This document shows, piece after piece, positions 14,142 through 38,700 of a stretch of DNA of 64,000 nt (its first letter is position 1; each line of letters starts with the position of its first letter). Origin of the DNA: Xestospongia bergquistia (lineage: Eukaryota; Porifera; Demospongiae; Haplosclerida; Petrosiidae); contig OZ014425.1 in NCBI GenBank assembly GCA_963965975.1, positions 1,563,501 through 1,627,500 on the forward strand, read 5' to 3'. The notes beneath the pieces were generated by a model. That model made no database searches, had not been told where the DNA came from, and saw nothing but the letters and a program-made list of their open reading frames with translations. Position numbers and translations under genes: made by a program.

Positions 14142-16297
14142 CAGAGACGGAGACAGAGAGAGACAGAGAGAAACAGAGAGAGAGAGTACTTGATGTATGA
14201 TGAGTATGTTACTGACCTTATCAGCCTCAGCTGCTACAGCCAGTGAACAAGCCATGTCAGCTGCTCCACCTCCGTAAACTATCCTACTATCTCTAACTAA
14301 GTTTCTAATAACGCAGAGAGCATCATGAAGACTTCTCTTAGCTTCTTCTATAATCTAAATATGTAAAGATACCAACACACTATACAGTAAATGACAAACA
14401 AGTTGTAGCAGTAGACTAGGTCTAAAATTAACTAACTAACTCACCATTTTATTTCCTCCTCTAATGAAGATAGTAACAGCACGTGAGTTCTTACATTCTT
14501 CAATCACCAACATCCGATCTTTTGTTGTACCAAATGACATCTCTCGTACCAATCCTGCGGTACCAAGTTTCTCAGGGGTAAGCTCCGAGAACCTGGGCAC
14601 AATACGCCCACCAGTAGCTATAGCAATTAACTAGAAGAGAAATAATACACAATTATTTTTAATAATTTTATTTACCTCTATTTCAGGTCCTCCGACCCAA
14701 CGTACAGCTGGTAACTCATTAGTCAGTAACAAATGATTTGCTTCATCATCAAATCCCCATTGACAAATAGCTAAGTTAGCACCAGTATCTTTGACCTGTG
14801 TGTTACCAATAGTTAATAGTATTTACATAAATAAGTAAACATTAGACCTGTTTCACCATCTCTGTGAATTTTTCAACTTCATATTCTCTTAGTTTATGGT
14901 AATCCTCAACAGATGTCACGTGTAGACCATATTTCGTCTTTGGTTTTGGAGGCTCAAAAGGACATGTCAAGATAGCTATTTTTGCATCAGTAATACACTT
15001 GAAAAGAGAAAGAGGTAGATATTATATCGTTCTCAAGTCGTCACTAACTTTTGGCATTTGTGGATGACTCATGTCTTTGTCAACTATGACACCTTTTACT
15101 AACATTGTATCTTCAAGTTTCCCGCCAACTTTTCCCGTCACTTTAATCAGTTCAAAATCAACATCCTTTCTGTCCAAGTCAGCAACTGACATAACAGCAT
15201 CCACCGCAATCTCCGCCATTTTCCTTTGACATCTATTGACACTATAACAGAGATAATACAGACTTAATTCTTAACAAACTATATCAATACAACAACTAAG
15301 GATTAACAGCACAAGAATCTTGTTCCAAATCTATCTTTTCTAACAATCATTTCTCTCTCCCTTAAGAGGGAAGAGGGACCTTTTTTTGTCAGAGAAGTTG
15401 AGATATCAAATGGAAAGATTTGATATAGCATGATGTCTGACCAGAAGTAGGTATAGATATGATTGTATATAAACCTATCCTGGAATTCCTTCCATGCAAC
15501 TATGGGATAATTTTACAACAATAGCTACTATTAGGAGCAACTAATGTTCAATGTACTAAACTATATCATTAATGTAGTCTTACATTTTTGATCCTAATGA
15601 AGTCATTGCTGTTTGTATCAGTGGTTCTCTGTCCTCGTTAGACGTGGGAAACTCCTCGCTGATCTCATCCAATCTCTGCAAGGCAATATGAGCTGCCATT
15701 TCATAGCCATCAGCAATTCGTATTGGATGAATACCGCGATCTAATAATTGCTCTGCTTGTTCAAGTAGAGCTCCAGCAAGAACTAAAATGTTATATTTTA
15801 TTCCATTACAATCAATTCATTCAGCTGCCCATCCACTTATTCATCTATCCATATATGCCTTACCTACAACAGAGGTAGTACCATCTCCAATTTCATCATC
15901 TTGACTTTTGGAAAGTTCCACAAGAAGTTTAGCTATCTGATGTTCAACATCCATTTGTTGTAGAATAGTAGCTCCATCGTTTGTAATAGTAACATCACCA
16001 TCAGGTCCTACTAACATCTTATCCATCCCTATTAATTAGAAGATAATGAAAACACCTATTACAGGGTTTAATACCAACCATTGGGACCTAAAGACGTCTT
16101 CAGAATATTGGATAAGCTTCTAGCAGCTGATATATGAGACTATATACAAAAGGTAATGTATTTGGGCGTCATAATGACGTAATCATCTTTACTTTATGAG
16201 CTTCTATTCCATGGAGTCTTTTCTTGGTACTCTGGTCCTTAATAATAATAAATGGACGTCCAAACTCATCAAAAGCTAGAGTAGGTCTATCACTCAT
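13602..16297 (-). CDS. CCT5: T-complex protein 1 subunit epsilon (CCT5)
   Basis: Subunit of the cytosolic CCT/TRiC chaperonin that folds actin, tubulin and other proteins using ATP. The start [22 protein letters not shown] and the end [22 protein letters not shown] match CCT5 specifically. ATPase motifs NDGATIL and [11 protein letters not shown] are present, as are apical-domain residues [17 protein letters not shown] and the GGG motif in [15 protein letters not shown]. About nine to ten exons with short introns are seen; the intron around 14022-14190 is a GA-rich tract. The start is divergent from XYLB with only 121 bases between start codons, suggesting a shared promoter. Confidence 0.96.
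14022..14190. repeat. GA/GACA simple repeat in a CCT5 intron
   Basis: About 170 bases made almost entirely of GAGAGA and GACAGAGA on the plus strand. Long open frames of Arg/Glu or Ser/Leu across it are artefacts. Confidence 0.92.
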
Positions 16298-16418
16298 CTT
16301 CTGTTCACTATACCATGTGGGTCTCTGCACACAATTGCGCGTGCGCAGTAGAGCAATGTAATAATTTTTATTATTAATAATAAGTTAATAACTATTATTA
16401 TTAATAAAATTTATAAAG
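16298..16418. promoter_or_regulatory. bidirectional promoter region, CCT5/XYLB
   Basis: 121 bases lie between divergent start codons. The CCT5 side has a GCGCGTGCGCAG patch; the XYLB side is an AT-rich run of ATTATTAATAA repeats. The shared promoter role is inferred from arrangement. Confidence 0.5.
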
Positions 16419-29726
<13,308 letters not shown>

Positions 29727-29993
29727 AAATAATTATGTTGATTGAATGATTACTCTGATTGTTTCTAAATTAATAGTAATTTTATGTTGTTTTTTATGGT
29801 GATGTTATTAACTGTGTGCCACATATATTTCACATAATGTATTAATTCCTCTTATGTAACTGAAACAACCACGTGTATAAGAGGTGTGTCTCCTTTGATA
29901 ACCACGCTGTTTTCTTTGTTTAAAATAAAGTGGTGGTCTTTATTGTTGCTTGTTGTGACAATAAGAACATACTCTAATATTGAAGACTAAGGA

Positions 29994-32200
29994 ATGCTAA
30001 GTAGCCTTTTTAGAACAGTAAGTAAAGAAGGCTGCATTACAAAATAATTGTATTAGTTCACTCATTCAAAGGTCAGGATTGTTGCTGCTAGTAGTCAGTT
30101 GAATTCTATTGCAATGGCAAGTTCTTGGACATTGAGAGAGCCATTACAAGAAGATGATCCTGAAATTAGTGCTTTAATTAAGAGGGAGAAAGAACGTCAA
30201 AGATGTGGATTAGAGCTTATTGCATCGGAGGTAATTAACTTGATAAAAATATGTCTAATTTACTGCGATATTAGAATTTTGCTAGTCGTTCAGTGTTGGA
30301 GGCACTAGGAAGTTGTCTTAATAATAAATACTCTGAAGGATATCCTGGTCAGCGGTATTATGGTGGAAATGAGATAATTGACGAAATTGAAATACTTTGT
30401 CAAAAGAGAGCATTGGAAGCATTTCACCTTGACCCTAACAAATGGGGTGTTAATGTCCAACCTTACTCAGGTAAGAAAGAAGTGACTTGACTTCCTATAT
30501 ATATATATAATATGTATGTATGTATGTATGTATTTTGTAGTATATTTGAACTTTGACCTTAACTTACAAATTCCTTATCTAAGTTTGTTGTCTAAATAAT
30601 ACCTTATGTTTATTCTATATCTTGTTTGAATAGGATCTCCTGCCAACTTTGCTGCATATACTGGTGCCCTTAATCCACATGATCGTATTATGGGACTTGA
30701 TTTACCAGATGGAGGACAGTAAGTATTACATTTATCTCAACTTGGAACCTTGCTTCTATTGGTATTATTAGTCTTACTCATGGTTTTATGAGAGGATCTC
30801 AACGAGTCTCTGCAACTTCTAAATTTTTTGAATCTATGCCTTATCATATTGATGTAAGAAATATGTTTATTTACAATCTGTACTCTCTGTCTCTCCCTCT
30901 CTCTCTCTCTCTCTTTCTCTAACAGGTAAAGACAGGACTCATTGATTATGATCAGTTAGAAGAGTTTGCTAAATCATTTCATCCTCGTTTGATTATTGCT
31001 GGAACTAGTGCCTATTCACGATGCATTGATTACGAGCGAATGAGAAAGGTTTATTTTATAACTATTTATTATAACTATTAACTTAATAACAGATAGCAGA
31101 TCAAAATGGAGCCTACCTGTTGTCAGACATAGCCCACATCAGTGGTCTGATTGCTGCTCAAGTATGTCAAATTATATGCACATAAAAACGATAGTTCTCT
31201 TAAATGACAAATTGAGAGAGAGAGAGGAGATCAATTCATCTATTTTTTAAGGTTATTCCAAGTGCATTTGATCACTCTCACATTGTGACCACTACTACAC
31301 ATAAAACTCTCCGAGGTGCTCGAGCTGGTATGATCTTTTTTCGTAAAGGTGTCAAGGAAGTCAACAAACAAGGACAAGAAATTATGTATGATTTTGAGAA
31401 GAAAATCAATGCAGCTGTTTTCCCTGCTTTACAAGGAGGTCCTCATAATCATGCAATTGCTGCTGTAGCTGTAGCATTAAAGCAAGTCAGTTGATGTGTA
31501 GTACTTGAGTTGTTAATTATCTTGTGTTCATAACTTCATATAGGCTTGTCGACCTGAGTTTGTAACTTACCAAGAGCAGATTGTGAAAAATGCTAAAGCA
31601 ATGGCTGAAACTCTTATGTCATGTGGTTATAATATTGTTTCTGGTGGTACAGATACACATCTTATGTTACTTGATCTCCACAGTACTGGTTAGTGAAGTG
31701 GATAGAACCGACATTAATAGTATAACTATTTGTGGAACTTTTTCCAGTTATGTTTGTAATATTTTTGTTAATACATATAGGTATAGATGGTTCTGGTGCA
31801 AAAGTTGAATGGGTACTGGAATTAGCATCTATTACAGCCAATAAGAATACTGTCCCTGGTGACAAGAATGCTATGAGTCCTAATGGCATTCGTCTTGGTT
31901 AGTAGTTTCTGTATCTCCTTAGTTAACAAGATATGTACATGTATAGGTACTCCAGCACTCACATCAAGATATATGGTTGAAGATGATATGAGACAGGTGG
32001 CTAGGTTTATTGATGAAGGAGTAAAGATTGCTGTTGAAGTTAATACTAAGGTTATGGCTGGAGGTGGCAAGTCAACCACTAAACTGTTTAAAGAATTTCT
32101 AGCTAAAGATGATGAAGCTATGGCTAAGATAAATGAGCTGAAGGGCAGAGTAGAAGATTTTGCTAAAAAGTTTCCTATTCCTGGTTTTGATGACAAATAA
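29994..32200 (+). CDS. SHMT2: Serine hydroxymethyltransferase
   Basis: PLP enzyme that converts serine and tetrahydrofolate to glycine and 5,10-methylenetetrahydrofolate. Exon 1 (29994-30017) encodes MLSSLFRT. Exon 2 starts at 30072 with [19 protein letters not shown] and continues into [20 protein letters not shown], the usual SHMT start. The PLP-lysine motif reads [15 protein letters not shown]. Other marks are [41 protein letters not shown] and [10 protein letters not shown]. The leader is Arg/Ser-rich without acids, fitting mitochondrial import. The internal Met at 30114 would give a cytosolic form, so one gene may serve both compartments (inference). Confidence 0.95.
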
Positions 32201-32450
32201 TTATTATTATTTTGTGGACTTAATTGAAATGCTATGTTATTATGAATTATTCATTAGCTACTGTTTATATTTTAATCATTAGTGATGATGTCATAATGAT
32301 GTCTTATCACATGACGGTCACAACAAGAAGTGAATACTGAATAGTGATATTGGATCTTTCTCGTGATTCAGATCAGTCGACAAAATCACTTTAGAAAAGT
32401 AAAGAAGACGAATTGTTGTAAGAACATAGTGCTACATCTAATCAGTAAAT

Positions 32451-33751
32451 ATGAACAGACTTATTGGAGGTGCTAAGAAGAAAGCTCCACCTCCAAACTT
32501 GACAGATGCTGTCCAAGGAGTAAGTTCTTAGTAGAAATGCTAGTTCAATTTACTTTCACCTTTTACTATATAGTTATTCTATGATTCAAACTATGGCAGC
32601 TGCTATTGATCTATACATTGTTCTTATCACAGGTTGATAGTAGAGCTGAGTCAATAGAGAAGAAGATATCCAAGTTAGATCTTGAATTAAAGAAATATCG
32701 TGATCAGATGAAGAAAATGAGAGATGGCCCCTCAAAGGTGAATTGAATGTCACCTATGGTAGCATGCCATTTAACTTGTTATAAAGTATATTCTTTACTG
32801 TTTAACCTGGACACTATAGGGGTGGAGTTTGGTTATAATAGTAGTGCCATTGCCTAATTATATAAATAAATTCATACCTCTATTTAATGAGCTTCTCTTT
32901 TTTAGAACATGGTAAAGCAAAGAGCAATGAGAGTGCTAAAACAAAAGAAATTATATGAGAACCAACTTGAAGGATTACGTAATCAATCCTTTAACATGGA
33001 ACAAGCCAATTTCACTACACAAATGTTAAAAGATACGAAAACAACTGTAGATGCAATGAAAGGAGGACTCAAAGATATGAAGAAATACTATAAGCAAGTA
33101 GATATAGGCAAAATAGAAGTAAGTAACCTCAATAATTATCATTGGTTGTAAGTATATAATACATTGATTGCTATACAGTATTATATAATGTGCTGAGCCA
33201 ATTTGACACTGTCCACTTAAACAAGTTTTAACCTAACTTGTACTACTGTGATTCAAATCAATCTTGTGACAGTCACATGATGTCATGTGTCACTAGTTAC
33301 ACCATTAACAACCATATCTATTATATAACAGGATCTTCAAGATCAAATGGAGGACATGATGGAAACTGCCAATGAAGTTCAAGATGTATTAGGACGGCAA
33401 TATGGACTTCCTGAGGATGTTGATGAAGATGACCTGGAAGCTGGTAAGAATAACAGGAATCTGTTACCTCACATTTATTGAGTGCAATTTTAGAATTGGA
33501 GGCATTAGGAGATGACTTTTTAGCAGAAGAGGATGACTCCTTCCTGGATGCTACACTAAATGTACCTGACCCTCCTTCTAAAGTACCAGGAGCAACAGAT
33601 ACTGTTAGAAGCAAGGTAAGATCTTTGTGCTCTCTACATAAAAAGAGACATCTCTGTCCCCATCAACCACTCACTGACACTTAATATGTTTTATATTATT
33701 GTCTAGGATGGAGTATTGTTGGATGAGTTTGGTTTGCCTCAGACTCAATAG
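32451..33751 (+). CDS. CHMP5: Charged multivesicular body protein 5
   Basis: ESCRT-III-associated Snf7-family protein (yeast Vps60) acting with LIP5/VTA1 and VPS4 in multivesicular body sorting. About 219 residues in six or so exons. The start [20 protein letters not shown], the core [34 protein letters not shown] and [20 protein letters not shown], and the tail [10 protein letters not shown] match CHMP5 rather than other CHMPs. The N-terminal half is basic and helical and the C-terminal half acidic, as expected. It follows SHMT by 250 bases on the same strand and is convergent with the NAB gene. Confidence 0.96.
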
Positions 33752-33984
33752 ATCATGCATTACTTTCAACTTCAAGCTAAAACACTATTGTCTAATACAT
33801 CTCTGTGTGTAGTTGCATGTAATATAATTATGTACAAGAATTGTTTTTTAAAAAAATTGGAAGTGTTAATTAATTTTGTGTTGTTGTACCAGTGTATTCT
33901 ATATTAAAAGAGATAAGGTTAATACCTTAATTTTATAATAAAAGTAAAAATTATGAAACTAACAATAGTGAGTTCTGCTAAAAA

Positions 33985-35481
33985 TTATAGCATGGGTGAT
34001 GTTTCCATGGTAACTATTTCATGCTTAAATGTAGGTATTTGTATAGGAATGTCATTGTTAGGGTTCACATTAGTCACACCCATATTTAAAGGTGAGGGTA
34101 CCGTAACTAATGATATGGGGTTAATGTTAGCAGATGTAGTTGCTATAGCGATGGGATGTACCTCTGTTACTGATGATGCTGTTCCCATTATTGGTTTTTC
34201 ATCAATAGATTGAGTTGCTATGGTTACTGGATTGACTGATGTGTTTGGTTGATTTTCTTCTATCAATGTTGTTTTAGAGTGTATCATATTTATTAGAGGC
34301 GGAATGTCCACTAGTGATGCTGTTGTGGTTGCCATGGTTTCAGTTGACAACGTATCAAAAGATGGATTTGTTTCTTGGTTTGAACTAGCCTCAGAATTCT
34401 TTTTAGATTTTTTTAACTCTTGATGTCTCAATGAGCGTCGTTGAACTTTTCTAGTGCGTGACATTTCTGCTTTCAATTCTCTGTTTGTTTTACCCAGTGT
34501 TGATAGTTGTTCCTGTAACTTTAAAGCTAGAGAGTAGTCCTTTTTCTCCTTAGCTTGAAGCAATAGTCCTTGTTTGACTTGCTCTTCAGCCATATTCTCT
34601 GACAACAAACGTTGCAATTCCTGTATGTGTTGTTCACGACGTTCATAGTTCTCTTCAAAACAAGAACGAAACTTGCCATCTGGTCCTCTACTGAGTGGAT
34701 ATGGAGTAGGCCTGTACCAATTGAGACTACCAGCATCAGTACTTGAAGAATATCTCAAACACAAGGGATCATTATTGCTTAATGAGAACTGACGTACTAA
34801 TTTTTTTGACAAGATGTACAAGTCCTTTTGGCGTACAAGAAGTGTAGGATCCCAGAGACACAACTGAAATGCTGCCTCATTGATCATCTCCTCTTCCTCT
34901 GTTAGAGGCGATGAACTTGGGAACAATTGAGAAGCACTACGAAATATCTCTCGACGTCCTTCATCCCAGGTTTCAGGGGATATTGGACTTGGTCCAAGCT
35001 GTTTCTGAACAGGTATTGAATCATCAACAAGACCCTGGAGCTGTTCCCGAGTTGCTAATAATGGTTTCTTTAGCGACCCAGGCAAACTAATATTCAACAT
35101 GTCAACAAAATGCGTTTGTTGAGTAGGTGGAATGTTTTTTAAAAGGTAATTACTTTGTGTGGGTGATGCTGACTGTACAGGATTACTGACAGAGCTAGGT
35201 TCCTCTAACTGTGTGGCATAAACTGTGACGGTGTGAGTAGCACTATTTGAAGATGTTTGACAAATGAGATTATCTGACACATTTTGTGAACGTCCGATTG
35301 CTTTGACAAACCTCATAACATGAAATGGCTTCTTTGCCATTCCTATCATTTCCAAAAGATTTTGGAAATCTTGTTCTGGTAAGGATGCCAATTGTTCTAG
35401 GTCATCAGCACCTAATTCTAGCAAAGACGATTTATATTGTGTAAGGTTGGCTTTCTGTAAAATGTCTTCTATATGATTCAT
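33985..35481 (-). CDS. NAB: NGFI-A-binding (NAB) corepressor homologue, intronless
   Basis: 498 residues in one uninterrupted frame. Residues about 5-65 match the NAB conserved domain NCD1 (ELGADDLEQLASLPEQDF, MIGMAKKPFHVMRFVKAI). Residues about 195-235 match NCD2 (INEAAFQLCLWDPTLLVRQ, DLYILSKKLVRQ; human NAB1 has a very similar INEAAAQFC stretch). NAB proteins bind EGR transcription factors and repress or modulate their targets in the nucleus. Residues about 285-345 form a coiled-coil-like segment with basic residues. The C-terminal part is low-complexity, rich in Thr, Ser and Ile. All other complete named genes here are spliced, so lack of introns is unusual. Assignment is from remembered motifs. 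Confidence 0.82.
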   Translation of the reverse strand: MNHIEDILQKANLTQYKSSLLELGADDLEQLASLPEQDFQNLLEMIGMAKKPFHVMRFVKAIGRSQNVSDNLICQTSSNSATHTVTVYATQLEEPSSVSNPVQSASPTQSNYLLKNIPPTQQTHFVDMLNISLPGSLKKPLLATREQLQGLVDDSIPVQKQLGPSPISPETWDEGRREIFRSASQLFPSSSPLTEEEEMINEAAFQLCLWDPTLLVRQKDLYILSKKLVRQFSLSNNDPLCLRYSSSTDAGSLNWYRPTPYPLSRGPDGKFRSCFEENYERREQHIQELQRLLSENMAEEQVKQGLLLQAKEKKDYSLALKLQEQLSTLGKTNRELKAEMSRTRKVQRRSLRHQELKKSKKNSEASSNQETNPSFDTLSTETMATTTASLVDIPPLINMIHSKTTLIEENQPNTSVNPVTIATQSIDEKPIMGTASSVTEVHPIAIATTSANINPISLVTVPSPLNMGVTNVNPNNDIPIQIPTFKHEIVTMETSPML

Positions 35482-35795
35482 AATATCAGTTTACTAAATC
35501 ATCTGTGATGAAATAAAAGAACAATAATGTTGCTATGGAATTGTGCGGGAATATCGCCCGGATGGACGCTTGTGCAATTACTTATGCTTAGGTTTAGAGT
35601 TGTGTTCATTTTATTACCAAACTATCTATGACTTTCAGATTTTTATAGGACTGATATTTATCGCGCTTACCTGATATTTAAAGCCGATTGATTATTATCC
35701 GGTTCGTCCAATGTCTCCCCTCTCTGTCAATCTCTTACGGAACAATAATCAATCCAACGTGAGCCACAAATTTTATACTGCGCATGCGTATAGCA
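35482..35795. promoter_or_regulatory. divergent promoter region, NAB/NCAPG2
   Basis: About 314 bases between divergent start codons, with relatively GC-rich patches (GCGGGAATATCGCCCGGATG, TGCGCATGCG). Promoter role inferred from position. Confidence 0.45.
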
Positions 35796-38700
35796 ATGCA
35801 ATCGGTAAAGAAGATGGCGGGAAAAGAAAAGCTGGAGAACATGGGGAGAAGGAGGGAAGACATATTGAGAGCAATTCAAACGGCTGAAGAAGATCCAACT
35901 TCATTTTTACTTTTGAATAAAGAAAATGTGAGCTAAAGAAATAGTCAGTAAGCAATAATGTTTTTTCTTTACAGGCAAGTCGTTCAAAAGCTTTTTCTAT
36001 AAGTGAATTCCTTCAGTCACTCCCAAATGAAGATTGCACATCTTTATGGCCACCATTGTTAGCAGTATGTCTTACTGCAATGGACAAGATAGTGATAGAT
36101 GAAGAGGAAGAAGACAGAATGATAATCGAAGAAGAACACAAAGGCGAAACTATTAACATACTTGAAGGAGTGTTAACATGGACACATACCTACATCACTT
36201 GCTTGGAGAAACCTGTTATCACTGAACCTCTGATACAAATAGCAATGACATATCATGGTATGTATATAATATAGTCACCAATGGCATACATACATACATG
36301 TATATATATAAACACATAGACATCTGAGTTAGATATAGATTTAATGTTAGTATTCTAATATCTAGTATCATGATGCTCTCTCTCTCTCTCTCTCTCTCTT
36401 ATAATCAGATGTTATGTTAAAGTTGTCATGTCTATCATCTACTATTCAAAACTCTATCTCCCTTTTTTGTGAAAGTTGGTGGATTCATGAGTTACAAGAC
36501 AAAGAAATGCTAGTTCCAAATACAGTATTGTACACAATAGCAAGGACTTTATGGGACACAGCTAAGGTCTACAGATCAATATCTTTATAGTAATTTATAG
36601 TCATTTGTAGCTTGCTGATGTCAAGAGGGTGTGGTCAATAAGAGGTTGTCTATTGTTGTTAGATTTTGAGGATGGAACTGCTGACTCTATTAAAGAGATG
36701 TTACTAATGACAACTATTAATCCTCTCTATCTAAAATCAGAGGAAGTAAGGACTTTGCATTGTATAATAACACCTTTTTAGTAACAGCTGCTTGACTCTC
36801 TCTCTCTCTCTCTTACTTACTCACTCCCTTCTAGGGTTATAAATTCATAAGTTACTTGTTTGGCTTACATCCATCCTTTGTGGCTGCCTTACATGATACA
36901 ATTAAACTTCAATTACCAGGAGCTCCTAGGTATATTAACCTCTATTATACATTACCTAAACAATATAATTAATCTTATCAGGTGGTTGATCGAGGTATAT
37001 AGCAAGATCTATTATCGTGCATGGAGACTTTCTGAAGGACCATATCTTCAGCAAATAGAAACTCATTGTCTACAAGATTTAATGTATACTTGTCTTTATT
37101 CTTCACGACAGAAGCCATCTTTCTTTCATACGTTACAAGAGGTGTGGCCTATTGTTATAAAATCACCATTGTACTTGTCTATTTTTGTGTAATGATTTAC
37201 TTTTTATTGATGATGCTTTATTTTTCTCTCTCTTTAGTTTCTCAGTCATTTTCATCAAAACAACACTCAGAAATCTGTCCAAGATATGTTATATCGACTC
37301 TACAAACCATTTCTTTGGCGCTCTTTGGGAGTGGCCAATCCCACTGTTCGAGCTAATGCTGTTACTATAATGTTAGATGTGTTTCCTCTCTATGATCCTG
37401 AGTCTTCTAAAGAAGATATGGATAAAGAAATACAACGACAATTTGATCTAATAAAGGTACATAGTGTTTAGTTAAAGTCTTTTTATGTAGACTTGACAAT
37501 GAGGTGTACATTCATTATAACCAACATACTAGGATATTAAGAACCAGCATTAAAACATTTCTAATGAAGTGTCAATCTACTAAAAATAGATTTTCAATCT
37601 CTTACATTCATATATAACCAAATGACATTATAGTCACTCTGTTGTCTCTCCCTTAAATTGCATACATTATATTGTATAGGAACTACTAAAGGATCCAGCT
37701 GTATTAGTGAGATCTACATGTATAGTAGGAGTATGTCGAGTTCTCTCTTGTTATTGGGAAATGATTCCTACATTCGTCATTAAAGATATATTAACTATCA
37801 TTATATCAGAGCTTGCCTTTGATGTATCTTCTAGTATAGTACGAACATCTGTATTTCAAGTGAGTACTGAAGTAGTGTTCATCTCCTTCTAATTATCTTC
37901 TATTATTTAGGGTCTTGCTATTTTATTAGAACAAAGATTAAGTCACCCTCTCTTGAAGGAACTACTTCCATTACTTGGTGGTCATCTTCATGATACTTCA
38001 GACAAAGTTCGTTTAGCTTTTCTTGATGTTTTGATTTTAGTGAAAAATATGAGATCAATAAAGGTCAGGCTTACACTTATACTCATAAAGCCTGTACAAT
38101 ATGTTTGTTATAATTATTAGTATTTTTTCATTATCAAATGTTATACCAATCTTTCTGTAGTATTGGACTATTTGTCCTGTTGACCACCTCTTAGCTCGTA
38201 TGGAACAAGATGATCCTCCTGTAGTTCAACGTATAGTGGCTCTTCTACTGGATACCTTCCAACCAACCTCAGATCCTTCTAGCTGTTTAAAAAGATGCTT
38301 TGTTTTAGTTCGTTCTAATCCTTTGGCTGCTTGGCAGTTCTATTATCAAGCCTTAAGTCACATGACTTTAAAATATAATGGTAAGGAAATCACATGACTT
38401 TAGAATATGCTTAATAGTAGGTCATATGACCTTAAAAAAGCTAAATAATTAAGTGGATATGTTGCATTGACGATGTAGAAGTAACTGTAGGTTGTGTGGT
38501 CATTTAGTCTCTTTTAATAGAGAGGTTTATCTTAGCTCTGCTGCACTGTGTGGTAAACAATATTAAAATGTCATCTACCAGTTCTACTGGGAGAAAGAAA
38601 CCTGAAACTGTTCCAATTGAACTACCTACTAATGACAATGATGATGATAGTATGGACACTGAGTCTGTTGTAGAGAATGATGAAGATGTACTTACTAGTC

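Noticed and set aside
14005-14255. Arg/Glu- and Ser/Leu-repeat frames
   Set aside because: Products of the GA repeat in a CCT5 intron.
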